A DNA stretch of 64,000 bases. Source: Lineus longissimus. Its lineage: Eukaryota > Nemertea > Pilidiophora > Heteronemertea > Lineidae. This document shows, in pieces, positions 43,801 through 55,483 of this stretch (positions are counted from its first letter, which is position 1; every line of letters begins with the position of its first letter). Both the position numbers and the translations under genes were made by a program. The stretch spans positions 5,449,431 through 5,513,430 of the forward strand of contig NC_088322.1 in the NCBI RefSeq assembly GCF_910592395.1. The letters are read 5' to 3'. The notes under the pieces were generated by a model. That model was not told where the DNA came from and ran no database searches. It worked only from the letters and a program-made list of their open reading frames with translations.

Positions 43801-46800
43801 AAACCGCCATTTCGAGATTCTGCGATGATATGTGGTCATTGAACTAACGATATTAAACTACTGGCGATGAAATTCGGTCGGCGATGGCACTCGTCGCGAC
43901 CGATCACGCTCATTTTGGTTATACAGAGTCGAGATGCCTGATTGAACAAACTGAGACCACAATTTCAAGATTGTGTGATGATAAGTTGTTTTTCGACTAG
44001 CGATATTACACTACTGGCGAAGATGGTCGGTCAGCGATGGCGCTCGTCGCGACTGTTCACACTCATTTTAGTTATACAGAGCCGAGATGACAAATTGGAC
44101 AAACTGAGACCACAATTTTAAGATTCTCCAATGATAAATTATCATTCGATAGCGATATTACACTACTGGTGATGAAATTCGGTCGGCGATGGCACTCGTC
44201 GCGACCGATCACGCTCATTTTGCTTATACAGAGTCGAGATGCCCGATTGGACAAACTGAGACGGCAATTTCAAGATTCTGTGATGATAAGTTACATTCGA
44301 TAGCGATATTACAATACTGGCGATGAAAGTCGGTCGGCGATGGCGCTCGTTGCGACCGATCATGCTCATTTTGCTTATACAGAGTTGAGATGCCCGATTG
44401 GAGAAACAGAGACCGCCATTTCGATATTCTGCTGTGATAATTTGTCATTCGATAGCGATATTACACTACTGGCGATGAAAGTTGGTCGGCGATGGCGCTT
44501 GTCGCGGCCTATCACACTAATTTTGGTTATGCAGAGTCAAGATGACCAATGGTCAAACTGAGACTGCAATTTCAAGATTCTGCGATGAAAAATTGTCATT
44601 CGATAGCGATATTACACTACTGGCGATGAAAGTCGGTCGGCGATGGCGCTCGTCACGTCCAATCATGCTCATTTTGGTTATACAGGGCCGAGATGACCAA
44701 TTGGACAAACTGAGACCACAATTACGAGATTCTGCGATGATAAGTTGTCATTCGACTAGTGATATTGCACTACTGGCGATGAAAATAGGTTGGCGATGGC
44801 GCTCGTCACACGACCTTTCACAGTCATTTTAGTTTTACAGTGCCGAGATGACCAATTGGAGAAACTGAGACCACAATTTCAAGATTCTGCAATCTTATGT
44901 TGTCATTCGATAGCGATATTGCACTACTGGCGATGAAAGTCGGTTGGCGATGGTGCTCGTCGCAACCGATCACGCTCATTTTGGTTATACAGACTCAAGA
45001 TGGCTGATTCCACAAACTGAGAGCACAATTCGATATTCTGCGATGATAATTAAGTTGTCATTCGATAGCGATATTACACTACTGGCGATGAAAGTCGGTT
45101 GGCGATAATGCTCGTCGCAACCTATCACGCTCATTTTGGTAATACAGAGCCAATATGACCAATTCGACAAACTGAGACCACAATTTTGAGATTCTGCGAT
45201 GATAATTTGTCATTCGATAGCGATATCACACTACTGGCGATGAAAGTCGGTCGGCGATGGTGCTCGTCGCGAACGATCACGAGCATTTTGGTTATACAGA
45301 GTCGAGATGCCCGATTGAACAAACTGAGACAACAATTTCAAGATTGTGTGATGATAAGTTGTCATTCGACTAGCGATATAAGACTACTGGCGATGATGGT
45401 CAGTCGGCGATGGCGCTCGTCGCGACTGTTCACACTCATTTTAGTTATACAGAGCCGAGATGACAAATTGGACAAACTGAGACCACAATTTTAAGATTCT
45501 CCAATGATAAATTATCATTCGATAGCGATATTACACTACTGGCGATGAAAGTCGGTTGGCGATAATGCTCGTCGCAACCTATCACGCTCATTTTGGTAAT
45601 ACAGAGCCAATATGACCAATTCGACAAACTGACACCAAAATTTTGAGATTCTGCGATGATAAGTTGTCATTCAATAGCGATATTACTCTACTGGCGATGA
45701 AAGTCGGTCGGCGATGGCACTCGTCGCAACCGATCACGCTCATTTTGGTTATACAGAGTCAAGATGACCGATTGGACAAACTGAGACCGCAATTTCAAGA
45801 TTATGCGATGACAAGTTGTCAGTCGATAGCGATATTACACTACTGGCGATGAAAGTCGGTCGGCGATGGCGCTCGTTGCGACCGATCACACTCATTTTGG
45901 TTATGCAGAGTCGAGATGACCGATCGGACAAAATGAGACCGCAATTTCGAGATTTTGCGATAATAAGTTGTCAGTCGATAGCGATATTACACTACTGGCG
46001 ATGAAAGTCGGTCGGCGATGGCGCTCGTTGCGACCGATCATGCTCATTTTGTATATAGAGTCGAGATGCCCGATTAAACAAACTGAGACCACAATTTCGA
46101 GATTCTGCAATGATAAGTTATCATTCAATAGCGATATTACTCTACTTGCGATGAAAGTCGGTCGGCGATGGCGCTTGTCACGTCCAATCACGCTAATTTT
46201 GGTTATGCAGAGTTGAGATGCCCGATTGAACAAACTTAGACCGCAATTTGAAGATTCTGCGATGATAAGTGGTCATTGGACTAACGATATAAGACTACTG
46301 GCGATGAAAGTCGGTCGGCGATGGCGCTCGTCGCGACCGATCACGTTCGTTTTGGTTATACAGAGTCGAGATGCCCGATTGAACAAACTGAGACCAAAAT
46401 TTCAAGATTCTGTGATGATAAGTTGTCATTCGACTAGCGATATTACACTACTGGCGATGAAAATCGGCCGGCGATGGTGCTCATCGCGACTGATCACGCT
46501 CATTTTGCTTAAAGAGTTGAGATGCCCAATTGGAGAAACTGAGACCGCCATTTCGATATTCTGCTGTGATAAGTTGTCATTCGATAGCGATATTACACTA
46601 CTGGCGATGAAAGTCGGTCGGCGATGGCGCTCGTCGCGACCTATCACGCTAATTTTGGTTATGCAGAGTCGAGATGACCGATGGTCAAAATGAGACTGCA
46701 ATTTCAAGATTCTGCAATGAAAAGTTGTCATTCGACTAGCGATATTACACTACTGGCGATGAAAGTCGGTCGGCGTTGGCGCTCGTCGCGACCAATCATG

Positions 46801-47619
46801 CTCATTTTGCTTAAAGAGTCGAGATGCCCGATTGGAGAAACTGAGACTGCCATTTCGTGATTCTGCGATGATATGTGGTCATTCGACTGACGATATAAGA
46901 CTACTGGCGATGATGGTCGGTCAGCGATGGCGGTCGTCGCGACCGATCACGCTCATTTTGGTTATACAGAGTCGAGATGCCCGATTGAACAAACTGAGAC
47001 CACAATTTCAAGATTGTGTGATGATAAGTTGTCATTCGACTAGCGATATAAGACTACTGGCGATGATGGTCAGTCGGCGATGGCGCTCGTCGCGACTGTT
47101 CACACTCATTTTAGTTATACAGAGCCGAGATGACAAATTGGACAAACTGAGACCACAATTTTAAGATTCTCCAATGATAAATTATCATTCGATAGCGATA
47201 TTACACTATTGGCGATGAAAGTCGGTCGGCGATGGCCGTCGTCGCGACCGATCACGAGCATTTTGGTTATACAGAGCTGAGATGACCAATTTGACAAACT
47301 GAGACCACAATTTTGAGATTCTGCGATGATAAGTTGTCATTCGACTAGCGATATTACACTACTGGCGATGAAAGAAGGTTGGCGATGGCGTTCGTCGCGA
47401 CCGATCACACTCATTTAAGTTACACAGAGCCGAGATGACCAATTGGACAAACTGAGACCACTATTTTAAGATTCTCCAATGATAAATTATCATTCGATGG
47501 CGATATTACACTATTGGCGATGAAAGTCGGTAGGCGATGGCGGTCGTCGCGACCGTTCACACTCATTTAAGTTACACAGAGCCGAGATGACCAATTGGAC
47601 AAACTGAGACCACAATTTC

Positions 47620-47705
47620 AAGATTCTGCGATGATAACTTGTCATTGGACTAGCGATATTACACTACTGGCGATGATAAGTTGTCAGTCGATTACGATAT
47701 TACAC
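47620..47705 (+). repeat. Truncated monomer from internal deletion
   Basis: At about 47668 the sequence passes from CTACTGGCGATGA straight into TAAGTTGTCAGTCG. GCGATGA normally occurs twice in the monomer, once before AAGTCGG and once before TAAGTTG, so the roughly 95 bp between the two have been lost by recombination or slippage at this 7-bp repeat. The remaining unit is only about 57 bp. Confidence 0.8.
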
Positions 47706-49196
47706 TACTGGCGATGAAAGTCGGTCGGCGATGGCGCTCGTCGCGACTGATCACACTCATTTTGGTTATGCAGAGTCGAGATGACCGATCGGACAAATTG
47801 AGACCGCAATTTCGAGATTCTGCGATGATAAGTTGTCAGTTGATAGCGATATTACACTATTGGCGATGAAAGTCGGTCGGCGATGGCGGTCGTCGCGACC
47901 GATCACGAGCATTTTGGTTATACAGAGCTGAGATGACCAATTTGACAAACAGAGACCACAATTTTGAGATTCTTTGATGATAAGTTGTCATTGGACTAGC
48001 GATATTACACTACTGGCGATGAAAGTCGGTCGGCGATGGTGCTCGTCGCAACCGATCACGCTCATTTTGGTTATACAGACTCAAGATGGCTGATTCCACA
48101 AACTGAGAGCACAATTCGATATTCTGCGATGATAATTAAGTTGTCATTCGATAGCGATATTACACTACTGGCGATGAAAGTCGGTTGGCGATAATGCTCG
48201 TCGCAACCTATCACGCTCATTTTGGTAATACAGAGCCAAGATGACCAATTCGACAAACTGAGACCACAATTTTGAGATTCTGCGATGATAATTTGTCATT
48301 CGATAGCGATATCACACTACTGGCGATGAAAGTCGGTCGGCGATGGCGCTCGTCGCGAACGATCACGAGCATTTTGGTTATACAGAGCCGAGATGACCAA
48401 TTCGACAAACTGAGACCACAATTTTGAGATTCTGCGATGATAACTTGTCATTTGATAGCGATATTACTCTACTGGCGATGAAAGTCGGTCGGCGATGGCG
48501 CTCGTCACGTCCAATCACGCTAATTTTGGTTATGCAGAGTCGAGATGCCCGATTGAACAAACTGAGACCGCAATTTAAAGATTCTGCAATGATAAGTTGT
48601 CATTTGATAGCGATATTACACTACTGGCGATGAAAGTCGGTTGGCGATGGCGCTCATTGCGACCGATCATGCTCATTTTGTTTATAGAGTCGAGATGCCC
48701 GATTGAACAAACTGAGACCACAATTTTGAGATTCTGCGATGATAAGTTGTCATTCGACTAGCAATATTACACTACTGGCGATGAAAGTCGGTCGGCGATG
48801 GCGCTCGTCGCGACTGATCACACTCATTTTGGTTATACAGAGCCGAAATGACAAATTGGACAAACTGAGACCACAATTTTAAGATTCTCCAATGATAAAT
48901 TATCATTCGATAGCGATATTACACTATTGGCGATGAAAGTCGGTCGGCGATGGCGGTCGTCGCGACCGATCACGAGCATTTTGGTTATACAGAGCTGAGA
49001 TGACCAATTTGACAAACTGACACCACAATTTTGAGATTCTGCGATGATAAGTTGTCATTCAACTAGCGATATTACACTACTGGCGATGAAAGTAGGTTGG
49101 CGATGGCGCTCGTCGCGACCGTTCACACTCATTTAAGTTACACAGAGCCGAGATGACCAATTGGACAAACTGAGACCACAATTTTGAGATTCTGCA

Positions 49197-49806
49197 ATGA
49201 TAAGTTGTCATTCGACTAGCGATATTACACTATTGGCGATGAAAGTCGGTCGGCGATGGCGCTCGTTGCGACCAATCACGCTCATTTTGGTTATACAGAG
49301 TCGAGATTCCCGATTGAACAAACTGAGACCACAATTTCAAGATTCTGCGATGATAAGTTGTCATTCAACTAGCGATATTGCACTACTGGCGATGAAAGTC
49401 GGTTGGCGATGGTGCTCGTCGCAACCGATCACGCTCATTTTGGTTATACAGACTCAAGATGGCTGATTCCACAAACTGAGAGCAAAATTCGATATTCTGC
49501 GATGATAAGTTGTCATTCGACTAGCGATATTACACTATTGGCGATGAAAGTCGGTCGGCGATGGCGCTCGTTGCGACCAATCACGCTCATTTTGGTTATA
49601 CAGAGTCGAGATTCCCGATTGAACAAACTGAGACCACAATTTCAAGATTCTGCGATGATAAGTTGTCATTCAACTAGCGATATTGCACTACTGGCGATGA
49701 AAGTCGGTTGGCGATGGTGCTCGTCGCAACCGATCACGCTCATTTTGGTTATACAGACTCAAGATGGCTGATTCCACAAACTGAGAGCACAATTCGATAT
49801 TCTGCG
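49197..49806 (+). repeat. Dimer duplication (305 bp unit)
   Basis: Two adjacent monomers at 49197-49501 are repeated at 49502-49806 almost without change, including the rare variants GAGTCGAGATTCCC and CAAGATGGCTGATTCCAC. This is the smallest multi-monomer copy event visible. Confidence 0.85.
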
Positions 49807-52316
49807 ATGATAAGTTGTCATTCGATAGCGATATCACACTACTGGTGATGAAAGTCGGTCGGCGATGGTGCTCTTCGCGACTGATCACGCTCATTTTGGT
49901 TATACAGAAACAAGATGACTGATTGGACAAACTGAGACCGCCATTTCAAGATTATGCGATGACAAGTTGTCAGTCGATAGTGATATTACACTACTGGCGA
50001 TGAAAGTCGGTCGGCGATGGCGTTCGTCGCGACCGATCACGAGCATTTTGGTTATACAGGGCCGAGATGACCGATTCGACAAAGTGAGACCGCAATTTCG
50101 ATATTCTGCGATGATAAGTTGTCATTCGATAGCGATATTACACTACTGGCGATGAAAGTTGGTTGGCGATGGTGCTCGTCGCGACCGATCACGCTCATTT
50201 TGGTTATACAGACTCAAGATGGCGATTCCACAAACTCAGAGCACAATTCGATATTCTGCGATGATAAGTTGTCATTTGATAGCGATATTACCCTACTGGC
50301 GATGAAAGTCGGTCAGCGATGGTACTCGTCGCCACCGATCACGCTCATTTAGGATATGCAGAGTCGTGATGACCGATGGTCAAACTGAGACCACAATTTC
50401 AAGATTCTGCGATGATAAGTTTAATTCGATAGCAATATTGTACTACTGGCGATGAATGTTGGTCGGCGATGGCGCTCGTCACGACCTAGCACGTTTATTT
50501 TGGTTATACAGAGTTGAGATGCCCGATTGAACAAACTGAGACCACAATTTCAACATTCTGTGATGCTAAGTTGTCATTCGATAGCGATATTACACTATTG
50601 GCGATGAAAGTCGGTCGGCGATGGCGCTCGTCGCGGCCTATCACACTCATTTTGGTTATACAGAGTCGAGATGCCGATTGAACAAACTGAGACCACAATT
50701 TCAACATTCTGTGATGATAAGTTGTCATTCGACTGGCGATATTGCACTACTGGCGATTAAAATCGATCGGCGATGGCGCTCGTCGCGACTGATCATGCTC
50801 ATTTTGGTTATACGGAGTCGAGATGACCGATTCGACAAACTGAGACCACAATTTCGAGATTCTGCGATGATAAGTTGTCACTCGACTAAGGATATAAGAC
50901 TACTGGCAATGAGTTGGTCGGCGATAGCGCTCGTCGCGACCGATCATGCTCATTTTGGTTATACAGTCGAGATGACCGATTGGACAATCTGAGACCGGAT
51001 TTTCGAGATTCTGCGATGATAAGTTGTCATATGATAGCGATATTACACTACTGGCGATGAAAGGCGGTCGGCGATGGTGCTCGTCGCGACCGATCAAGCT
51101 CACTTTGGTTATACAGAGTCGAGATGCCCGATTGAACAAACTGAGACCACAATTTCGAGATTCTGGGATGATAAGTTGTCATTCGACTAGCGATATAAGA
51201 CTACTGGCGATGATGGTCAGTCGGCGATGGCGCTCGTCACGACCGATCACGCTCATTTGGTTACACAGGGCCGAGATGACCAATCGACAAAGTGAGATCA
51301 CAATTTCGAGATTCTGCGATGATAAGTTGTCATTCGACTAGTGATACTACACTACTGGCGATGAAAGTAGGTTTGGCGATGGCGCTCGTCACGTCCAATC
51401 ATGAGCATTTTGGTTATACAGAGCCGAGATGACCAATTCGACAAACTGAGACCATAATTTTGATATTCTGCGATGATAAGTTGTCATTCGATAGCGATAT
51501 TACACTACTGGCGATGAAAGGCGGTCGGCGATGGTGCTCGTCGCGACCGATCAAGCTCACTTTGGTTATGCAAAGTCGAGATGCCCGATTGAACAAACTG
51601 AGACCACAATTTCGAAATTCTGCGATGATAAGTTGTCATTCGACTAGCGATATAAGACTACTGGCGATGATGGTCAGTCGGCGATGGCGCTCGTCACGAC
51701 CGTTCACACTCATTTTAGTTATACAGAGCCGAGATGACCAATTGGACAAACTGAGACAACAATTTCAAGAGTCTCCAATGATAAGTTGTCATTCGATAGC
51801 GATATTACACTATTGGCGATGAAAGTCGGTCGGCGATGGCGCTCGTCGCGACTGATCATGAGCATTTTGGTTATACAGAGCCGAGATGACCAATTCGACA
51901 AACTGAGACCATAATTTTGATATTCTGCGATGATAAGTTGTCATTCGATAGCGATATTACACTACTGGCGATGAAAGTTGGTTGGCAATGGCGCTCGTCG
52001 CCACCGATCACGCTCCTTTTGGTCATACAGAGTCGAGATGCCCAATTGAACAAACTGAGACCACAATTTCAAGATTCTGCGATGATAAGTTGTCATTCGA
52101 CTGGCCATATAAGACTACTGGCGATGAAAGTCGGTCGGGTTGGCGCCCGTCGCGACTGATCACGCTCATTTTGGATATGCAGAGTTCTGCGATGATTAGC
52201 TGTCATTCGATAGCAATATTACACTACTGGCGATGAAAGTCGATCGGCGATGGAGCTTGTCGCGACCGATCACACTCATTTTGGTTATACAGAGCCGATA
52301 TGACCAATTGGACAAA

Positions 52317-53209
52317 TCTCGAATCTCGAACCTGCGGTCTCAGTTTGACCATCGGTCATCTCGACTTTGCATAACAAAAGTGAGCGTGATCGGTCGCGAC
52401 GCGCGCAATCGCCGACCGACTTTCATCGCCAGTTGCGTAGTATCGCTATCGAATGACAACTTATCATCGCAGAATCTTGAAATCGCGGTCTCAGTTTGAC
52501 CATCGGTTATCTCGACTCTGCATAACAGAAGTGAGCGTGATCGTTCGCGACGAGCGCCATCGCCGACTGATCATTGAAGAATCTCGAAATTGCGGTCTCA
52601 GTTTGTCCAATCGGTCATCTCGACTCCGCATAACCAAAATGTGTGAGATCAGTTGTGACATGGGCCATCGCCGACAGACCATCATAGCCAGTAGTCTAAT
52701 ATTCCTAGTCGAATGACAACTTTTCGTCGCAGAATCTCGAAATTGCGGTCTCAGTTTTTCCAATCGATCATCTCAACTCTGTATAACTAGTAGGTGTTTT
52801 TCTTGCGCTTTGAGCAGGGCAACCTGGAAGGGCGCACTACAAATCATGTATTGTATTGTATTGTATAACCAAAAGGAGCTCTAACAGTCGCCATCGCCGA
52901 CCGACTATCATCGACATTAGTGTAATATTGCTAGTCCAATGAGAACTAATCATCGTAGAATGTCGAAATTGCAGTCTCAGTTTGTCCAATCGGGCATCTC
53001 GACTCCGTATAACCAAAATGAGCGTGATCGGTCGCGACGTGCGCCTCCGCCGACCGACTTTCATCGCCAGTAGTGTAATATCGCTATCGAATGACAAGTT
53101 ATCATCGAAGAATCTCGAAATTGCGGTCTCAGTTTGTCCAAGCGGTCATCACGACTCTGTATAACCAAAATGAGCGTGATCAGTTGGGACAAGGGCCATC
53201 GTCGACTAT
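52317..53209 (-). repeat. Satellite in reverse orientation, first block
   Basis: From 52317 the monomers run on the opposite strand (for example GCGGTCTCAGTTTG, then CATCGCCGACCGAC, then CGCCAGTAGTGTAATATCG). About five and a half monomers are present. They are more diverged than the forward array and include a shortened one near 52575, where CGACTGATCATTG joins AAGAATCTCG and about 45 bp are missing. A retroelement tail interrupts the block at 52788-52869. The block ends within a monomer at about 53209. Confidence 0.92.
52788..52869 (+). mobile_element. 3' tail of a non-LTR retroelement (LINE or SINE)
   Basis: An 82-bp insert contains GCGCTTTGAGCAGGGCAAC followed by a complementary GGGCGC, then an AT-rich end and a (TGTAT)n microsatellite. 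This arrangement, a short GCGCT...GCGC hairpin followed by a simple-repeat tail, is typical of L2/CR1-like LINE 3' ends and the SINEs that share them. TGTATAAC at 52780-52787 is repeated at 52862-52869, consistent with an 8-bp target duplication, although the right copy merges with the tail repeat. It is a strongly 5'-truncated copy with no coding sequence. Confidence 0.7.
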
Positions 53210-53230
53210 GGGCCGTGAAAACCGCAAACA

Positions 53231-53632
53231 AGCGGTCGCACCTCGAATAGACGTTGTGTGGCGCTTTACATGTTTTTCGGTGCGCGGTCGTGCCTGAAAT
53301 AGACGTCTTTACATGTTTTTGTAAGCGGTCGTCGCTCGCGCACTTGTCTTGCATGTTTTTGTGAAAGAGGACGTCGGAGAACGCGGTCGTACCTCAAATA
53401 CATATGTAGACGTCTTCACATATTTTTGTAAGCGGTCGTATCACATATAGACGTTTCATGGCGCTCGCGTAAAGTTGCCTCACATGTTTTTGTGAAAGAG
53501 GACGTCGAAGAATGTGGTCGTAAAAAAAAGACGTTGGGTGGCGCTCGCGCAAACTTGCCTCACATGTTTTTGTGAAAAAGGAAGTCGAAGAACGTGGTCG
53601 TATATAGAAACAGACGTTGGGTGGCGCTCAAG
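53231..53632 (+). repeat. Degenerate minisatellite, units of about 41-83 bp
   Basis: Seven irregular units start with GCGGTCG or GTGGTCG (about 53232, 53283, 53324, 53380, 53430, 53514 and 53596). A full unit contains AGACGT, TGGCGCTCGCG, CACATGTTTTTGTGAAA and GACGTCGAAGAA; short units lack the middle. The last full units are about 80 bp and the most alike. The block is unrelated to the 152-bp satellite and sits in a gap within its inverted arm. Confidence 0.8.
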
Positions 53633-54028
53633 ACGGCTCGTTCTCATTTGTGGAAATGCCTTCAATTATATTTTCCAGTGCATTTCTCAAGCTCGAACAA
53701 GTGAAAGGGGCATGGCCAACATGCCCACGGGCAGCACGGCGTCCATCAGGGCCAGCAGTGGAAAGAGCAGGAGGAGGAGGGCGAGGGTTGCCATCATCAC
53801 TAACGTTGTTAGGCCTAGTCAGGCTAGTCCCAGCAGCAGGTCTAGGGAGGCGGGCCATGCTGGGTCTGTGACCAGGTCCGGATTGATCATGATTGTTCTG
53901 ATCCCGCACGATGACCAGCATCTCTTGCAGAAGGTCAACCATCCGATGCCCGAGATGCCCGAACGTCATCTGCATCATCACTCATGTCACTTGACATTAT
54001 AACAAGGCTATCAATATGCTAAACAACT
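53633..54028. other. Non-satellite insert with open frames on both strands
   Basis: About 400 bp of GC-rich unique DNA lies between the minisatellite and the resumed satellite. The - strand is open for 117 codons (53628-53981; includes GHLGHRMVDLLQEMLVIV, a helix-like stretch, then a Pro/Arg-rich part). The + strand is open for 162 codons (53514-54002), but that frame starts inside the minisatellite. Neither matches a family I recognise. Satellite phase is not continuous across 53210-54028: the array leaves in one part of the monomer and resumes in another, so this is not a clean insertion. Confidence 0.4.
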
Positions 54029-55483
54029 GCATAACCAAAATGAACGCGATCGGTCGCGACGAGCACCATCGCCGACCGACCATCATTGCCAGTTGTCTTT
54101 TATCGTTAGTTGAATGATAACTTCTCGTCACAGACGTTTGTCCAATCGGTCATCTCGACTCCGTATAAGCAAAATTAGCGTGATCGGTCGCAACGCGCGC
54201 CATCGCCGACCGACTTTCATCGCCAGTAGTGTAATATCGCTATCGAATGACAACTTATCATCGCAGAATCTTGAAATTGTGGTCTCAGTTTGTTCAATCG
54301 GGCATCTCGACTCTGTATAACCAAAATGAGCGTGAATGGAAGCGACGAGCGCCATCACCGACCGACTTTCCTCGCCAGTAGTGTATTATTGCTAGTCGAG
54401 TGCCAACTTATCATCGCAGAATCTTGAAATTGCGGTCTCAGTTTGTCCAATCGGTCATCTCGACTCTGTATAACCGAAATGAGCTTGATCAGATCCGACG
54501 AGCGCCATTGCCGACCGACCATCATTGCCAGTAGTCTTATATCGTTAGTCGAGTGACAACTTATCATCGCAGAATCTTGAAATTGCGGTCTCAGTTTGTC
54601 CAATCAGGCATCTCGACTCTGAATAACCACAATCAGCGTGATCGGTCGCGACGAGCGCCATCGCCGACCGATAATCATCGCCCATAGTCTTATAATGTTA
54701 GTTGAATGACAACTTCTCGTCACAGACTCTCGAAATTGCGGTCTCAGCTTGTTCAATCGGTTATCTCGACTATGTTAAACCAAAATAAGCGTGATCGGTC
54801 GCGATGAGCGCCATCGCCGACCGACCACCATCGCTAGTAGTCTCATATCGTTAGTCAAGTGACAACTTTTTATCGCAGAATCTCGAAATGGCGCTCTCCG
54901 TTGTCCATCGGTCATCTCGACTCTGTATAACGAAAATGAGCGTGATCGGTCGCGACGAGCGCCATCGCCGACCGACCATCATCGCCAGTTGTAGTCTCAT
55001 ATCGTTAGTCGAGTGACAACTTATCATCGCAGAATCTCGAAATGGCGCTCTCCGTTTGTCCTTCGGTCATCTCGACTCTGTATAACCAAAATGACCGTGA
55101 TCGGTCGCAACGAGCGCTATCGCCGACCGGCCATCATTGCTTGTAGTCTTTTATCGTTAGTCGAGTGCCAACTTAGCATTGATTAATCTCGAAATTGCGG
55201 TCTCGAATTGTCGAATCGGGCATCTCGACTCTGTATAACCAAAATAAGCGTGATCGGTTGTGACGAGCACCATTGCCGACCAACCATCATTGCCAGTAGA
55301 CTTATATCGCTAGTCGAATGACAACTTATCATCGCAGAGTCTTGAAATTGCGGTCTCAGTTTGTCCATCGGTCATCTCGACTCTGTATAACCAAAATGAG
55401 CGTGATCGGTCGCGACGAGCACCATCGCCGACCACTTTTCATTGCCAGTAGTGTAATATCGCTATCAAATGACAACTTATCAC
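54029..55483 (-). repeat. Satellite in reverse orientation, second block
   Basis: About nine and a half monomers on the - strand, beginning at CATAACCAAAATGAACGCG and ending inside CAACTTATCA at about 55483. They are diverged from each other, for example GAAATGGCGCTCTCCG replaces GAAATTGCGGTCTCAG in two copies. The right edge of the satellite meets the sequence CAGCGGGC. Confidence 0.93.

Larger units (their letters stand above)
25642..52316 (+). repeat. 152-bp satellite array, right segment
   Basis: The array continues in the same orientation and phase after the transposon, about 175 monomers by length. Up to about 43 kb the monomers resemble those of the left segment. From about 44 kb onward they become more varied, with recurrent types such as AAGATTCTCCAATGATAAATT and GACTCAAGATGGCTGATTCC, and with more indels. 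That pattern is expected near the older edge of a satellite array, where exchange between copies is less frequent. The longest open frame (29426-30154, 242 codons) arises because several 153-bp monomers follow one another without a frame shift. I see no gene in this segment. Confidence 0.97.

Noticed and set aside
1-52316. Dozens of apparent proteins of 60-240 residues in the array
   Set aside because: They occur on both strands at the same monomer positions, change frame with the 152/153-bp unit, and have no start context or splice signals of their own. They follow from the repeat.
1-52316. CENP-B box in the monomer
   Set aside because: TTCG occurs, but the required downstream A and CGGG spacing is absent in the common monomers. 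Centromere identity cannot be claimed from sequence alone.
53514-54002. 162-codon + strand frame as a gene
   Set aside because: Its first third is minisatellite sequence and the remainder is antisense to another open frame; no family match is recognised.
1-55483. CRISPR array
   Set aside because: Repeat units are 152 bp and directly adjacent, with no unique spacers, and the surroundings are eukaryotic.
1-55483. RNA polymerase III B box on the reverse strand of the monomer
   Set aside because: GTTCAATCGGGC resembles GTTCRANNC but misses the final C, and no A box lies upstream. The satellite is unlikely to be a SINE array.
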